From contig BPHB01000001.1 in NCBI GenBank assembly GCA_026003335.1, positions 1,947,001 through 2,011,000 of the forward strand: a stretch of DNA of 64,000 nt, written 5' to 3'. How positions within the stretch are numbered: position 1 is the first letter of the stretch; every line of letters starts with the position of its first letter. A model generated the notes under the pieces. That model did not search any database. It was not told the DNA's origin and saw nothing but the letters and a program-made list of their open reading frames with translations. The DNA comes from Chitinophagales bacterium (lineage in GTDB: Bacteria; Bacteroidota; Bacteroidia; Chitinophagales; CAIOSU01). Positions 16,909 to 25,664 of the stretch are shown here, in pieces. Both the position numbers and the translations under genes were made by a program.

Positions 16909-18921
16909 TCAATATAAAATCTGCTCTCCGCTTCGGCTCAGTTCACCAATGATTTTAAATTCAGTGCGTCTGTTTTTCTTCCGTCCTTCGGGATTATCCG
17001 TTCCGTCAGGAAAACTGTTGGGTGCAAGGGGAGCATCTTCTCCAAATCCCTTGGGAATAAGCCTGGATTTTTCTATGCCTAAAGAAATAAGATAATCCAC
17101 ACAGTTCTCTGCTCGTTGTTGCGATAGCTGCATATTGTATTTCGCATCCCCTACACTATCGGTATGTGAGCGAATTTCCACGATCAATCTGGGGTTTTCT
17201 ATCAGCAATTCATACAGGGATTTTAATGTCTTTCTGGCCTCTTCATTAAGATCCGCCTTGTTGGGCTCGTAGTAAATGTTCTCCAGCTGATATACTTTAC
17301 TTTTTTCAATAGGCATGAGAATAAACTCCTTGAAAAATTCCGGTTCCGTTATACTGTCCAGGTTGATAACAAGCGTTTCAGGGAAATAGCCCTTTTTCTG
17401 GACTTTAATCGCATAGACGTTGTCCGATTGCAGCTCAAAGACAAATTGATTTTCAGCGGGCAAAACTTTTTCTTCTTTTTTCAGATAGGTCTCTTTTATC
17501 ACATTAAACAATTCAACTCTGCATCCCGCAAGAGGCTGCAGCAGGGAATCATCCTGTTCTGATATTTTTCCCCGCAGGGTTACCTTTCCGGATTCGGCAT
17601 CCAGGGCAACAAAAATGTCATCACAGCAGGTAGGGCTTCTCAGGCCAACGATACCCGGGCGATTTGAGACAAAGAAGTATGATCGGGGTGTCTCCCCGAG
17701 GGTAAAATAAAAATCGTCTGCACTGGAATTCAGCGGATAACCCAGATTAACAGGGTTAGTCCATCCTGCTTTCATTCCCGAGGAGGAGAAGATATCTAAT
17801 CCCCCCATGCCGGGGTGTCCGTCTGAGCTGAAATATAATCTTCCCCTGTAGTAAAAGGGTGTTACCTCATTGTCAATGGTGTTAATTGCCTGACCGAGGT
17901 TGGTAGGAGTCGTAGCAGTGCCGTCAAATTTTACCTCGGTATACCACAAATCCATACCTCCCCGTCCGCCCGGCATATCAGATGCAAAATAGACAATGTC
18001 CGTAGTGGAATCGCCAAAGGCCACGGCAGGGTGAGTATAGGTATATTTATTATCCGTCTGCCAACTCAGTTTAACCGGTGCTGTCCAGGCGCTGTCAGCC
18101 CAGTTGAGCATGACTATCCAGCAGCGTATATTAGCTTCACCCTTGTCTATGCATTGCGTGAAATACATCCTTTTTCCATCGGGAGAGAAAGAACAGTTTC
18201 CACTATGAAACTGCTCGGAATTTATCGGAGGGGGAAGCGGCTTCCCTTTACCGTAATTGTCGGGATTTTTAGTTGAGACGTAAAGTCGAGACAAGGGAGG
18301 AACATCAGAACCTTGACTATTGGGCTGGAAGGAGGAATAATACAGTTTTCCGTCAAAAAAGGCCGGGCTATATTCGCTGTAGGGACTGTTAATTACACCA
18401 GAGTCAAGATGCGCTACAGTAAATTTACCCGGCTTCTCCATCTGGCTGATAGCAAAATCACATGCTGCAATTTCACGTCTGGCGCGACTGGCATAGTCTC
18501 CCGTGGCACGCAGGGTAAACTTTGCAAAGGCATATCTGGCAGCCTGATAATCCCCCAGCATCTTTAGCATTGTGGCATACCGGTAGTATGTCAACGGGAA
18601 AGCCTGCTCGGCACCTTCCTGAATGACACGGTCATAATACCGGGCTGCTGCTGCGTAGTCCCGCGCCTTGGCATAACACTCTGCGATCTGATACAGGGCA
18701 TAGTGATGCTCTTTTCTTTCATTTAACAAAGTTTGATATACGTCTATTGCTTCATAGTAATTACCTGCTTTCTGCAAAGCGTCCGCATATTTCTGCCTGA
18801 TTTTAAATGGCAGCTCAGATTTAACGGGAAGAGAATCGGCAAGAGTGGGGCAACTCTTCACCCCCAAAGGGGCGAGCATAACAAAAAGAATAACCCATAA
18901 TATGTGTATCCCGCAATACAT
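16909..18921 (-). CDS. PorE-like OmpA-family protein: TPR, WD40-like propeller, CRD, OmpA
   Basis: A 670-residue envelope protein with four parts. TPR-like helices lie at about 38-150 (YADALQKAGNYYEAIDVY, ECYAKARDYAAAARYY). PD40/WD40-like propeller blades lie at about 175-430 (FSPDGKRMYFTQ, DIVYFASDMPGGRGGMDLW, YFSSDGHPGMGGLDIFSSS). A carboxypeptidase-regulatory-like fold lies at about 445-530, and an OmpA peptidoglycan-binding domain at about 550-660 (EIRSHTDSVGDAKYNMQLS, SQQRAENCVDYL). This order is the one described for PorE, which anchors the T9SS translocon to peptidoglycan. It starts 7 bases after the SprF gene, forming a unit with it and the type-B cargo upstream. It may be a dedicated paralogue rather than the core PorE. 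Confidence 0.87.
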   Translation of the reverse strand: MYCGIHILWVILFVMLAPLGVKSCPTLADSLPVKSELPFKIRQKYADALQKAGNYYEAIDVYQTLLNERKEHHYALYQIAECYAKARDYAAAARYYDRVIQEGAEQAFPLTYYRYATMLKMLGDYQAARYAFAKFTLRATGDYASRARREIAACDFAISQMEKPGKFTVAHLDSGVINSPYSEYSPAFFDGKLYYSSFQPNSQGSDVPPLSRLYVSTKNPDNYGKGKPLPPPINSEQFHSGNCSFSPDGKRMYFTQCIDKGEANIRCWIVMLNWADSAWTAPVKLSWQTDNKYTYTHPAVAFGDSTTDIVYFASDMPGGRGGMDLWYTEVKFDGTATTPTNLGQAINTIDNEVTPFYYRGRLYFSSDGHPGMGGLDIFSSSGMKAGWTNPVNLGYPLNSSADDFYFTLGETPRSYFFVSNRPGIVGLRSPTCCDDIFVALDAESGKVTLRGKISEQDDSLLQPLAGCRVELFNVIKETYLKKEEKVLPAENQFVFELQSDNVYAIKVQKKGYFPETLVINLDSITEPEFFKEFILMPIEKSKVYQLENIYYEPNKADLNEEARKTLKSLYELLIENPRLIVEIRSHTDSVGDAKYNMQLSQQRAENCVDYLISLGIEKSRLIPKGFGEDAPLAPNSFPDGTDNPEGRKKNRRTEFKIIGELSRSGEQILY

Positions 18922-18928
18922 CAGCGAT

Positions 18929-19951
18929 TTAAAATCTTGGACAATACATTGAAGGTTTTACATCTGGAACAGGAATATATTTACCCACATAGAGTAAGGA
19001 AAGCTCAAATCCACCTCGTGTAGTATTAAGCTCTGAAACAGTAAAATCATAACTGGCGGCCAGCTTGAAGCCCTTTATTTCCAGTTGCACATAGGGGATG
19101 CCTGCATCGTTCACCCGGTAATATCCACCAAAGGTCAAGCCCATATCGCGCCCGAAAGGTATTGCAAAAGCTAACCCTGCGAACAGTTCCTCCGTCTTGG
19201 ACTGCCGCATATACAGGAAAAAAGGGTGAATTTGCAGATGCCGGGCTACAGAAAACTCTGCATCCGCATGCAAGGCATGACGTACAGGTATGCTGGCATT
19301 TTCGTTGGTGAGAGAAACCTTTGGTTGGGTTAGATGCAGAGCGGCATAGCCGGCTCCCAATTGCACCTTGTTGCCAAAGGCGGAATGCCAGTCAAAGCCG
19401 GCATGCAGGTCAAAGCCCCCGTCACTTCCTCTGAGACTACCCTTATCTGCACTGGTGATAAACGTTCCCTCCTGTAATACAATATCTTCATATAGGTGCA
19501 CCCGGCTCAGGTCAAGAGACTTCTGCAAATATCCGCCTTGCAAACCCAGTGAGATGAAGTGTGTTTTGCTTTTCCCTATAACCTTATGGAAGGCTAATGA
19601 AACTACCCCGGAAAAAGTCTTTAACCTTCCCCCGGCAGAGCGGTCTGTGATTATATTCACTCCCACTCCAAGGATATCTTTCGTTTTAAAACGCACCGGC
19701 ACATCACCATAAAATGTCGGGGTGGAAAACGTACTTTGAGACACGGACAAACCAAGCCACTGGTTGCGGTAATTCACGCCCAGCCGAAATGTGCCGTTCA
19801 CTTTTCCTGTAAGTGCCGGGTTCAGGCTGAGCGGTACATTCAGGTATTGCGAATAATGCATATCCTGTGCCGTAGCAAAACAGGTCCATAGCAGCAGAAA
19901 AGCCCATCGGCTCATCGCAAGAAATCTGTATATAGTTTTTCGCCTGCCCAT
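18929..19951 (-). CDS. PorP/SprF family type IX secretion membrane protein
   Basis: A 340-residue outer-membrane barrel. After a signal peptide (MSRWAFLLLWTCFATAQ) comes the family signature DMHYSQYLNVPLSLNPALTG, with GVNYRNQW, then beta strands such as ILGVGVNIITDRSAG. The chosen start is the ATG at 19951 (MGRRKTIYRFLAMSRW), four bases after the cargo stop. An ATG at 19915 would begin directly at the signal peptide, and longer frames upstream overlap the cargo gene. Family members are needed to export or attach particular T9SS cargo, as SprF is for SprB. Position between a type-B cargo and a PorE-like gene suggests that role here. Confidence 0.92.
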   Translation of the reverse strand: MGRRKTIYRFLAMSRWAFLLLWTCFATAQDMHYSQYLNVPLSLNPALTGKVNGTFRLGVNYRNQWLGLSVSQSTFSTPTFYGDVPVRFKTKDILGVGVNIITDRSAGGRLKTFSGVVSLAFHKVIGKSKTHFISLGLQGGYLQKSLDLSRVHLYEDIVLQEGTFITSADKGSLRGSDGGFDLHAGFDWHSAFGNKVQLGAGYAALHLTQPKVSLTNENASIPVRHALHADAEFSVARHLQIHPFFLYMRQSKTEELFAGLAFAIPFGRDMGLTFGGYYRVNDAGIPYVQLEIKGFKLAASYDFTVSELNTTRGGFELSLLYVGKYIPVPDVKPSMYCPRF

Positions 19952-19955
19952 AGAT

Positions 19956-22202
19956 TTACCGGATAAGTATAAAGCCCCCGCTTTCGGTTTTTCGTGTGCC
20001 GCCCGGGAGATGCAACACAGCCTGATATACATAAGTATCCATCGGCTGCGGCTCACCCTTGTAAGTGCCATCCCATCCCTGCATGGGATCGGAGGGATCA
20101 ATAGTGCCGTCAAACAGCATAACTCCCCAGCGGTTAAAAATTTTTAAGTCCACCTGACCTACAGTAACACTGGTCACCGGGCGAAAACGTCTGTTATTTG
20201 CCTGCGCCCCTTCCGGAAGGAAAGCATCCGGAAAACGATAGAGCTCCACATCTACCTGAACAAGCAGGGTATCAGACGCAGTACATCCCTGCATATCCGT
20301 AACCTGAATGGTGTAAACCGTTGATGACTCAGGATTAGCGGTTGTAACTGGATTAAACGGATCCTCCACTGAGCCCGATGGCGACCATTGGTATTGATAA
20401 GGCGGGGTGCCACCACGTACATCAGCCACCCCGATGTCTGCCGCAAAACCTCGGTAGATGGTATCATTATTTCCTGCTGTTACAATAAGAGGGTCGGGCT
20501 GAGTTAACGCAATTTGTGCAATAGCCTCACAGCCATTGCTATCGGTAATAAGAACCTGATATGTACCGGGCGGCAGATTGCTGACCACCTGTGTGGTGTC
20601 CGCAGCGGGAGTGTCCCACCGAAAGGAATAGGGTGGTGTGCCTCCCGTAGCGCTGGCTGATACTCTTCCGTTATCAGCCCGATAGCAGGAAGCATTTATA
20701 CCTACCGCAGAGGCAACAAGGAGATTGGGCTCTCCCACCGGAATCACCATGCTGCGGCTGCATCCACAGGAGTCAGTGACCGTTAGCCCATAGTTGCCGG
20801 CAGAAAGGCCCAACAGACAAGTCCCCGTGCCCGGGAGAGACCACGCATAGGAAAATGGTGGGCAATCACCGGTTACCGAAACGCAGATTTGACCGTCCAG
20901 TGCCCCTTTACAGGAAGCATCTTGCACCTCCGGAGTTATTTCAATAGGATTCGGCTGGCTTACACGAAAATGATACACGCTGGGGCAGGCAAAGAAATCT
21001 GTTATGGAAAGGGTATAAGAACCAGCCGTCAGGCCATTGATGCATGGGGCGGAAGAGCCGGTGCCCGACCATTGATAATGAAAAGGAGGAGTGCCCGTGA
21101 GAGGCGGGAAACCCACACAGATTGAACCATCGGCACTTCCGTAGCAGGATGCATCCGTGATAGCTGTGCGGGAGGAGTCCAAGGCCGGTCCGGGAAGCAT
21201 CAAGGCGAAAGGTGTATAACTGAAATCATCCCAGTCGGGAATAGTTAAGGTATTCAAGCCAGTCAGCGAATCCTGATTAGCGAGGGCGATAAGGGTTTTT
21301 TCCCATCGCGGGCTGCCCTGCCAGTGCGCTATCTGCGTCCACGAGCCGTCAAGGTTAATATCGTAAAAGAAGGTGATATCGGCAGCACCCATGCCGGAAT
21401 CTCTGGTGATGTGGTGAAAATAAAGCGTATTGATGCTGCAGATATCGGGCTGGCGGTTGGCAAGGCTATAGTTTTCAACATCCGCATTGATGTTGGCCAG
21501 CCTGGCACCGAACACTTGATAAAGCGTATCGGCAGGTTTAATCATAACAGGCCGAAAACGCATGGGACCTGCTGATGAACCCAGGGGAAAGATGTATCCC
21601 ACCGTATCGTTCATTGCCCTGCTGAGTTTGCCCCCTGGAGCACTGCTAACAAAACCAGTGGTTCGGCTGATGGCATCCGGCCGTACACTAGTGACAAGCA
21701 AGGTATGCTGTGCGGTATGCAACTCCTGATCATTCAAAGCTAAAGAATCCAGAACCTCCGCATCCACAGCAAGCGACTTCACTCCGTTGCCGGATAACAC
21801 CAGCTTGCTGAATGCAGTAACCTCACTCCCATTGATTACCTGCGCGGAATCATACAAATGCACAGTGCTCTGTGCCGGGATAAAAATACCATTATTGGTC
21901 CAGTTGCCCTTTATCCGAAAAACAGCATTACCTATGCCGGCCAAGGTATCGTAGTTAATCACATCCCCTTCAACATGCAGGGTACTGGCGTTAGCGAAAT
22001 AACCCGCATTGGACAGAGAACCCTCCCGCACAATGAAAACTGCACCCGGAGACAGTCCCATCACCGCATCAGGGCTTACTGAAAAAATAACCGGAGCGGT
22101 TTGAGCCGAAGCGAAAGGGGAAACAGCAATCAGCAGGACGAAAACCAATGCAGTTTTAATAAAAAGCCCCGAGCCGTAAATATTTGTTTTCGCCAGTTTC
22201 AT
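19956..22202 (-). CDS. SprB-repeat surface protein with T9SS type B (gliding-type) C-terminal domain
   Basis: A 748-residue secreted protein. The signal peptide (about 1-34, ending SPFASAQ) is followed by a ~300-residue beta-rich region of unknown type. At least three SprB-type repeats follow (about 350-580), each with a DASC/NASC start, a PPF/PPY-Y/F-x-W motif and GxYxLxITD (DASCYGSADG, DASCKGALDG, NASCYRADNG). A fourth related Ig-like unit ends near 650. The last ~95 residues are the type B sorting domain (FPDAFLPEG, LKIFNRWGVMLFDG, GWDGTYKGEPQPMDTYVY). Such proteins are exported by T9SS and held on the cell surface, with SprB-like members serving motility or adhesion. It heads an operon with SprF and PorE-like genes. 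Confidence 0.92.
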   Translation of the reverse strand: MKLAKTNIYGSGLFIKTALVFVLLIAVSPFASAQTAPVIFSVSPDAVMGLSPGAVFIVREGSLSNAGYFANASTLHVEGDVINYDTLAGIGNAVFRIKGNWTNNGIFIPAQSTVHLYDSAQVINGSEVTAFSKLVLSGNGVKSLAVDAEVLDSLALNDQELHTAQHTLLVTSVRPDAISRTTGFVSSAPGGKLSRAMNDTVGYIFPLGSSAGPMRFRPVMIKPADTLYQVFGARLANINADVENYSLANRQPDICSINTLYFHHITRDSGMGAADITFFYDINLDGSWTQIAHWQGSPRWEKTLIALANQDSLTGLNTLTIPDWDDFSYTPFALMLPGPALDSSRTAITDASCYGSADGSICVGFPPLTGTPPFHYQWSGTGSSAPCINGLTAGSYTLSITDFFACPSVYHFRVSQPNPIEITPEVQDASCKGALDGQICVSVTGDCPPFSYAWSLPGTGTCLLGLSAGNYGLTVTDSCGCSRSMVIPVGEPNLLVASAVGINASCYRADNGRVSASATGGTPPYSFRWDTPAADTTQVVSNLPPGTYQVLITDSNGCEAIAQIALTQPDPLIVTAGNNDTIYRGFAADIGVADVRGGTPPYQYQWSPSGSVEDPFNPVTTANPESSTVYTIQVTDMQGCTASDTLLVQVDVELYRFPDAFLPEGAQANNRRFRPVTSVTVGQVDLKIFNRWGVMLFDGTIDPSDPMQGWDGTYKGEPQPMDTYVYQAVLHLPGGTRKTESGGFILIR

Positions 22203-22748
22203 TCAAAAAAAGTGGTGCTGTCATCTGTTTTGCCCGCATGAAAAACCCCATCATAAATGGAAAAGCAGCAGGCTAAATTAGGAAATGGCCTCGTGTTTTT
22301 CAATCTGAGCAGAGCTCCTGTATGAGCTTCTGCCACCTGAATTCAAAATGCCTTAACTAAGCCTCCTGTATTATTTTTTTTGTCCATCTCTTATTCAGGT
22401 CAGAAATAAATCGCTGCAGAACAGTGTAACAAGAACTTTTGGGGTGACGGGTGAGACTCTTGGTAAAATGCATTGCATCTGTTGACATGGACGAATGTAA
22501 AAATCATAAACCCTCTGCCTGCAACAGACACCCCGATAGAAAGCCTTCAGCCCAATCTGCACTTTTAAGAACACAGCCATACTATGACCGGAATAGGTAC
22601 GCTCCGGTTGCCACAAAAATACTTTTCAAGGCTAGCAGTATCCGCAGGCAAGGGACAGTAAATAACTAGTTCATGTTGAGATAACATTTTTCCGTATGTG
22701 ATCATTTGTCGCGGATGCATAAGTTTTTATCTTGTTCATAGCTGTGCT
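22203..22748. other. 546-bp region between divergent genes with no recognised feature
   Basis: This gap separates the cargo gene from the HTTM pair. Short open frames occur on both strands, but none has a recognisable domain, signal peptide or convincing start. I found no exact TAnnTTTG element and no obvious terminator. It must hold the promoters for both flanking units, but I cannot place them. Confidence 0.5.
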
Positions 22749-23318
22749 ATGCGTGGCTCCATGATGACGCAACAAATCAAGAGAATTCTGTTGATGGTTT
22801 TGATTCCTCTTCATATTGCAGCCATCAGCTGGTCAGCGCTGCAACCCGTTTTATCTCCCTTTCTGCAACGACAATCGGGTCTCCTACCTGAAGCCGTTGA
22901 AGCATGGCTGAGTACTTACCTGGTTTTTACGGGCACCCGGCAGCGTTGGGACCTATTTACTTCTCTTCCTGATATCCATGGCTGTGAAGTATACATTGAA
23001 GCCGAAGACACCTATGGTAACAACCTCCTGTTTGATCCCTTGTTGCCTGGCCTGCAGAAATTTGATGATCATCAGCTGCGTTACTTCAATTTTTATCTCA
23101 GACTGGCATTCGGGATGGAGGCATGGGCTGAGCCGTATATGCAACGGGTGATGCACAAAATCAGCAGCAGCGGAACTCCTTTGCGTCAGGCACACCTAGT
23201 AATCATCCTGAAAAGAACACGCTTCCTGCGCGATATCAGAAAAGATAAGGTATTGTATTATGTGCAGCCTCGTAAACTGGGGCCCTATCGGCTGCATGCA
23301 GGCAAACCGGCAACATGA
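22749..23318 (+). CDS. small single-pass membrane protein paired with an HTTM protein
   Basis: About 189 residues from the ATG at 22749; ATGs at 22761 and 22764 or a GTG at 22698 are alternatives. One N-terminal transmembrane helix (IKRILLMVLIPLHIAAISWSA) precedes a soluble domain. That domain contains YLVFTGTRQRWDLFTSLPD and a beta-rich part (GCEVYIEAEDTYGNNLLFD), then a basic C-terminus. The frame overlaps the HTTM gene by four bases (ATGA), so the products are made together. The TGTRQRWDLF stretch resembles segments that accompany HTTM membrane proteins in other genomes. No catalytic motif is visible and the function is unknown. Confidence 0.72.
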   Translation: MRGSMMTQQIKRILLMVLIPLHIAAISWSALQPVLSPFLQRQSGLLPEAVEAWLSTYLVFTGTRQRWDLFTSLPDIHGCEVYIEAEDTYGNNLLFDPLLPGLQKFDDHQLRYFNFYLRLAFGMEAWAEPYMQRVMHKISSSGTPLRQAHLVIILKRTRFLRDIRKDKVLYYVQPRKLGPYRLHAGKPAT

Positions 23319-24217
23319 TGCGGATGATAAAAAGCTATGCCGCCCTGCTTTTTGCACCAGCGGATGCCCGCGTTTACGCAGCGTTCAGGATGGCCTTTTC
23401 CCTGACGGTTTTGCTCAACCTGTTGGATTTATTTCAGCACCGCAAAGGTCTCTTTCATGAAGGCGGCTTGATTGCGTTTGATTTTGTCCGGTCTCTTTGT
23501 GCGGGCGCACCCTACTGGTCAGTATTTTATTGGGTTGAAGGTAGCACCGGCATAGATGTATTGTTTATGCTCACCTGCACAGCGGCATGGGCGCTTTTTT
23601 TCGGGCTGTTCACCCGGCTGGCACTGCTGATTGTTTACGTATGGCAGGTTTCATACCTGAACACGCTCTTTCCGGTTTTAAGCGGCTGGGATTCGGTGCT
23701 TACGCTATGTGCCTTTATTTTGTTGATATCGCCATCGGCAGAGGCTTGGAGTTTGGATGGTCAAATAAAGAAAATACTTTTCCGGAGAGCGCCCGCTTCT
23801 TCGGTTCCGGTGTATGGCCTTTTGCTGCTTCGCTACCAGCTTTGCCTGATATACTTTACTACTGCCCTGCTGAAAATGTATAACCCATGGTGGCGCAGCG
23901 GAGAGTTTTTTGCATACTACCTCCTCTCCGTTTATTCAAGGTTTGCACAGCCCTGGATAGCTGAAAATCTGTGGCTTTCCGTTCTGCTTACCTACAGCAC
24001 GCTGGTTGTTGAATTTGCACTGCCATTGTTGCTGTTATTCAAGAAAACGCGTCCATTCGCATTTATAGCAGGTATAGGTATGCATGTGGCCATTCTAATT
24101 ACATCGCGGCTTTCCATTTTTTCCTTTATCATGATTGCTCTTTACATACCGTGGCTTAAGAGCATGTCATTCACCGGCAATTTGTTGAAAATGCCATCCG
24201 CAAAACCCACGTGTTAA
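23315..24217 (+). CDS. HTTM domain membrane protein (vitamin K gamma-carboxylase-like membrane domain)
   Basis: A 300-residue polytopic protein with about seven hydrophobic segments. The pattern matches the HTTM domain related to the membrane part of vitamin K-dependent gamma-glutamyl carboxylase: RVYAAFRMAFSLTVLLNLLD near the start, WDSVLTLCAFILLISPSA, RYQLCLIYFTTALLKMYNPWWRSGE and a late GMHVAILITSRLSIFSF. The conserved GWDS and K-x-x-xxWWxxGE elements are present. The extracytoplasmic substrate domain is not fused here; the overlapping upstream gene may supply it. Bacterial HTTM proteins lack an established biochemical role, so I make no activity claim. Confidence 0.8.
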   Translation: MMRMIKSYAALLFAPADARVYAAFRMAFSLTVLLNLLDLFQHRKGLFHEGGLIAFDFVRSLCAGAPYWSVFYWVEGSTGIDVLFMLTCTAAWALFFGLFTRLALLIVYVWQVSYLNTLFPVLSGWDSVLTLCAFILLISPSAEAWSLDGQIKKILFRRAPASSVPVYGLLLLRYQLCLIYFTTALLKMYNPWWRSGEFFAYYLLSVYSRFAQPWIAENLWLSVLLTYSTLVVEFALPLLLLFKKTRPFAFIAGIGMHVAILITSRLSIFSFIMIALYIPWLKSMSFTGNLLKMPSAKPTC

Positions 24218-24299
24218 CCGGGGAATGAAGATATTTGCCTGGCAAAGGCTCAGCCTGTTTTTGGGCGGAATATTATCCGAAATTTGCTGTAATCTATCC

Positions 24300-25625
24300 A
24301 TGTTTGCCGTTGTTGATACAGAAACTACAGGTGGCAATCCCGTGAAAGACAGGTTAATGGAAATTGCTATCCTCCTGCATGACGGGGAAAAGGTGGTAGA
24401 GGAGTTTTCCACTTTGGTAAATCCGGGAGTACCTATTTCTCCCTTTATCGTTTCCCTAACCGGTATCACCGATGAGATGGTTGCGCAGGCCCCCACCTTT
24501 GCTGACATTGCCGACACAGTGAAGCGAATGACCGAAAAAAGCATTTTTGTTGCCCACAATGCCCGGTTTGACTATGCTATTCTGCGCAGGGAGTTCAAAC
24601 GACTAAACGAGCGGTTTCAGCGTAAACAGCTCTGCACGGTGCATCTGAGCCAGGTCCTGCTGCCTGGAAAAAAATCATACAGCCTTGGCAAGTTATGTCG
24701 TGAAATGGGTATTCCTGTGCAAAAAAGACATCGAGCCCTCGGGGATGCCAAGGCTACTGTAAGTTTATTTGAGCTGCTGCTCAGAACCGGCCGTGATTAC
24801 ATCCTGCGCAGCGTGTTCTCCGATGAACTGGAAGGTGCCGACCTGCCCACTCACCTCCCCCTTGAAACGGTAGATGACCTGCCAGAAGAAACCGGAGTAT
24901 ATTACCTGCTGGATAATCACCTGCAGGTACTCTATATCGGGCGTGCCCGGAATATCCGCAAACGTGTGATAGAACAAATCACCAAGGAGCTGGTAAATGA
25001 ATATGAATCTCTAAAAGACCACATTTATGACGTGCATTATGAGCTCACAGGAAGCGAGCTGGTAGCCCAGTTGCTGGAGCTGGAGGAAATCAGACGCCTG
25101 ACCCCCCGTTTCAACTTTACCAGAAGAAAGAAAGAATATCGTTATGGAATTTATGAGAGAACGGATGCAAAGGGTTTTATGAGCCTACATATTGAGCGGC
25201 TCAACAGCCAGGAAGCGGCCGTTGTAGAAACGGTTTCCTACAGTGCGGCTGCCCGCCTGCTGCGAAAACTGGCAGCCGATTATTTGCTTGATCCCTGCCT
25301 CTGTGGGCTTGCAAAAAGCAACGGCATACCCATGCTGTCTCCTGAGGTCTACAACAAACGGGTAAGTCAGGCTCTGCGCAAGTATCGTTTTGACCATCCT
25401 AATTTTTTTATTCTCAGCGAAGGCCGTTCGCACCATGATCAGTCTGTCATATGGGTAGAAAATAATATCTACCGCGGCTTCGGATATATTGAGCCGGAAA
25501 ATATTGAAAATGATCTTCAGTCATTAAAAGATTGCGTGAAGCCTTACCCCTCCTCTCCGGAAGCCATTCGCATCATACGTAACTGGATGAGAAAAAGAAG
25601 CAGGGATGAACTGATCCGTTACTAG
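24300..25625 (+). CDS. DnaQ-type 3'-5' exonuclease fused to GIY-YIG endonuclease domain
   Basis: A 441-residue nuclease of the type often annotated DNA polymerase III epsilon/UvrC-like. The exonuclease domain (about 1-165) has ExoI in VVDTETTGG, ExoII around VAHNARFDYAILRREF, and ExoIII in HRALGDAKAT, with the DEDDh His. After a linker comes a GIY-YIG domain (about 195-285): TGVYYLLD, VLYIGRARNIRKRV, ELTGSELVAQLLELEEIRRL. The C-terminal ~130 residues are unassigned. It is probably a stand-alone repair or processing nuclease like Cho. The ATG at 24300 begins at the usual family N-terminus (MFAVVDTETTGG); an ATG at 24225 would add 25 residues that do not fit the family. Confidence 0.88.
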   Translation: MFAVVDTETTGGNPVKDRLMEIAILLHDGEKVVEEFSTLVNPGVPISPFIVSLTGITDEMVAQAPTFADIADTVKRMTEKSIFVAHNARFDYAILRREFKRLNERFQRKQLCTVHLSQVLLPGKKSYSLGKLCREMGIPVQKRHRALGDAKATVSLFELLLRTGRDYILRSVFSDELEGADLPTHLPLETVDDLPEETGVYYLLDNHLQVLYIGRARNIRKRVIEQITKELVNEYESLKDHIYDVHYELTGSELVAQLLELEEIRRLTPRFNFTRRKKEYRYGIYERTDAKGFMSLHIERLNSQEAAVVETVSYSAAARLLRKLAADYLLDPCLCGLAKSNGIPMLSPEVYNKRVSQALRKYRFDHPNFFILSEGRSHHDQSVIWVENNIYRGFGYIEPENIENDLQSLKDCVKPYPSSPEAIRIIRNWMRKRSRDELIRY

Positions 25626-25664
25626 TATTCGGGCAACCTGTCTTCACTCTGATGGCATCCGGCA

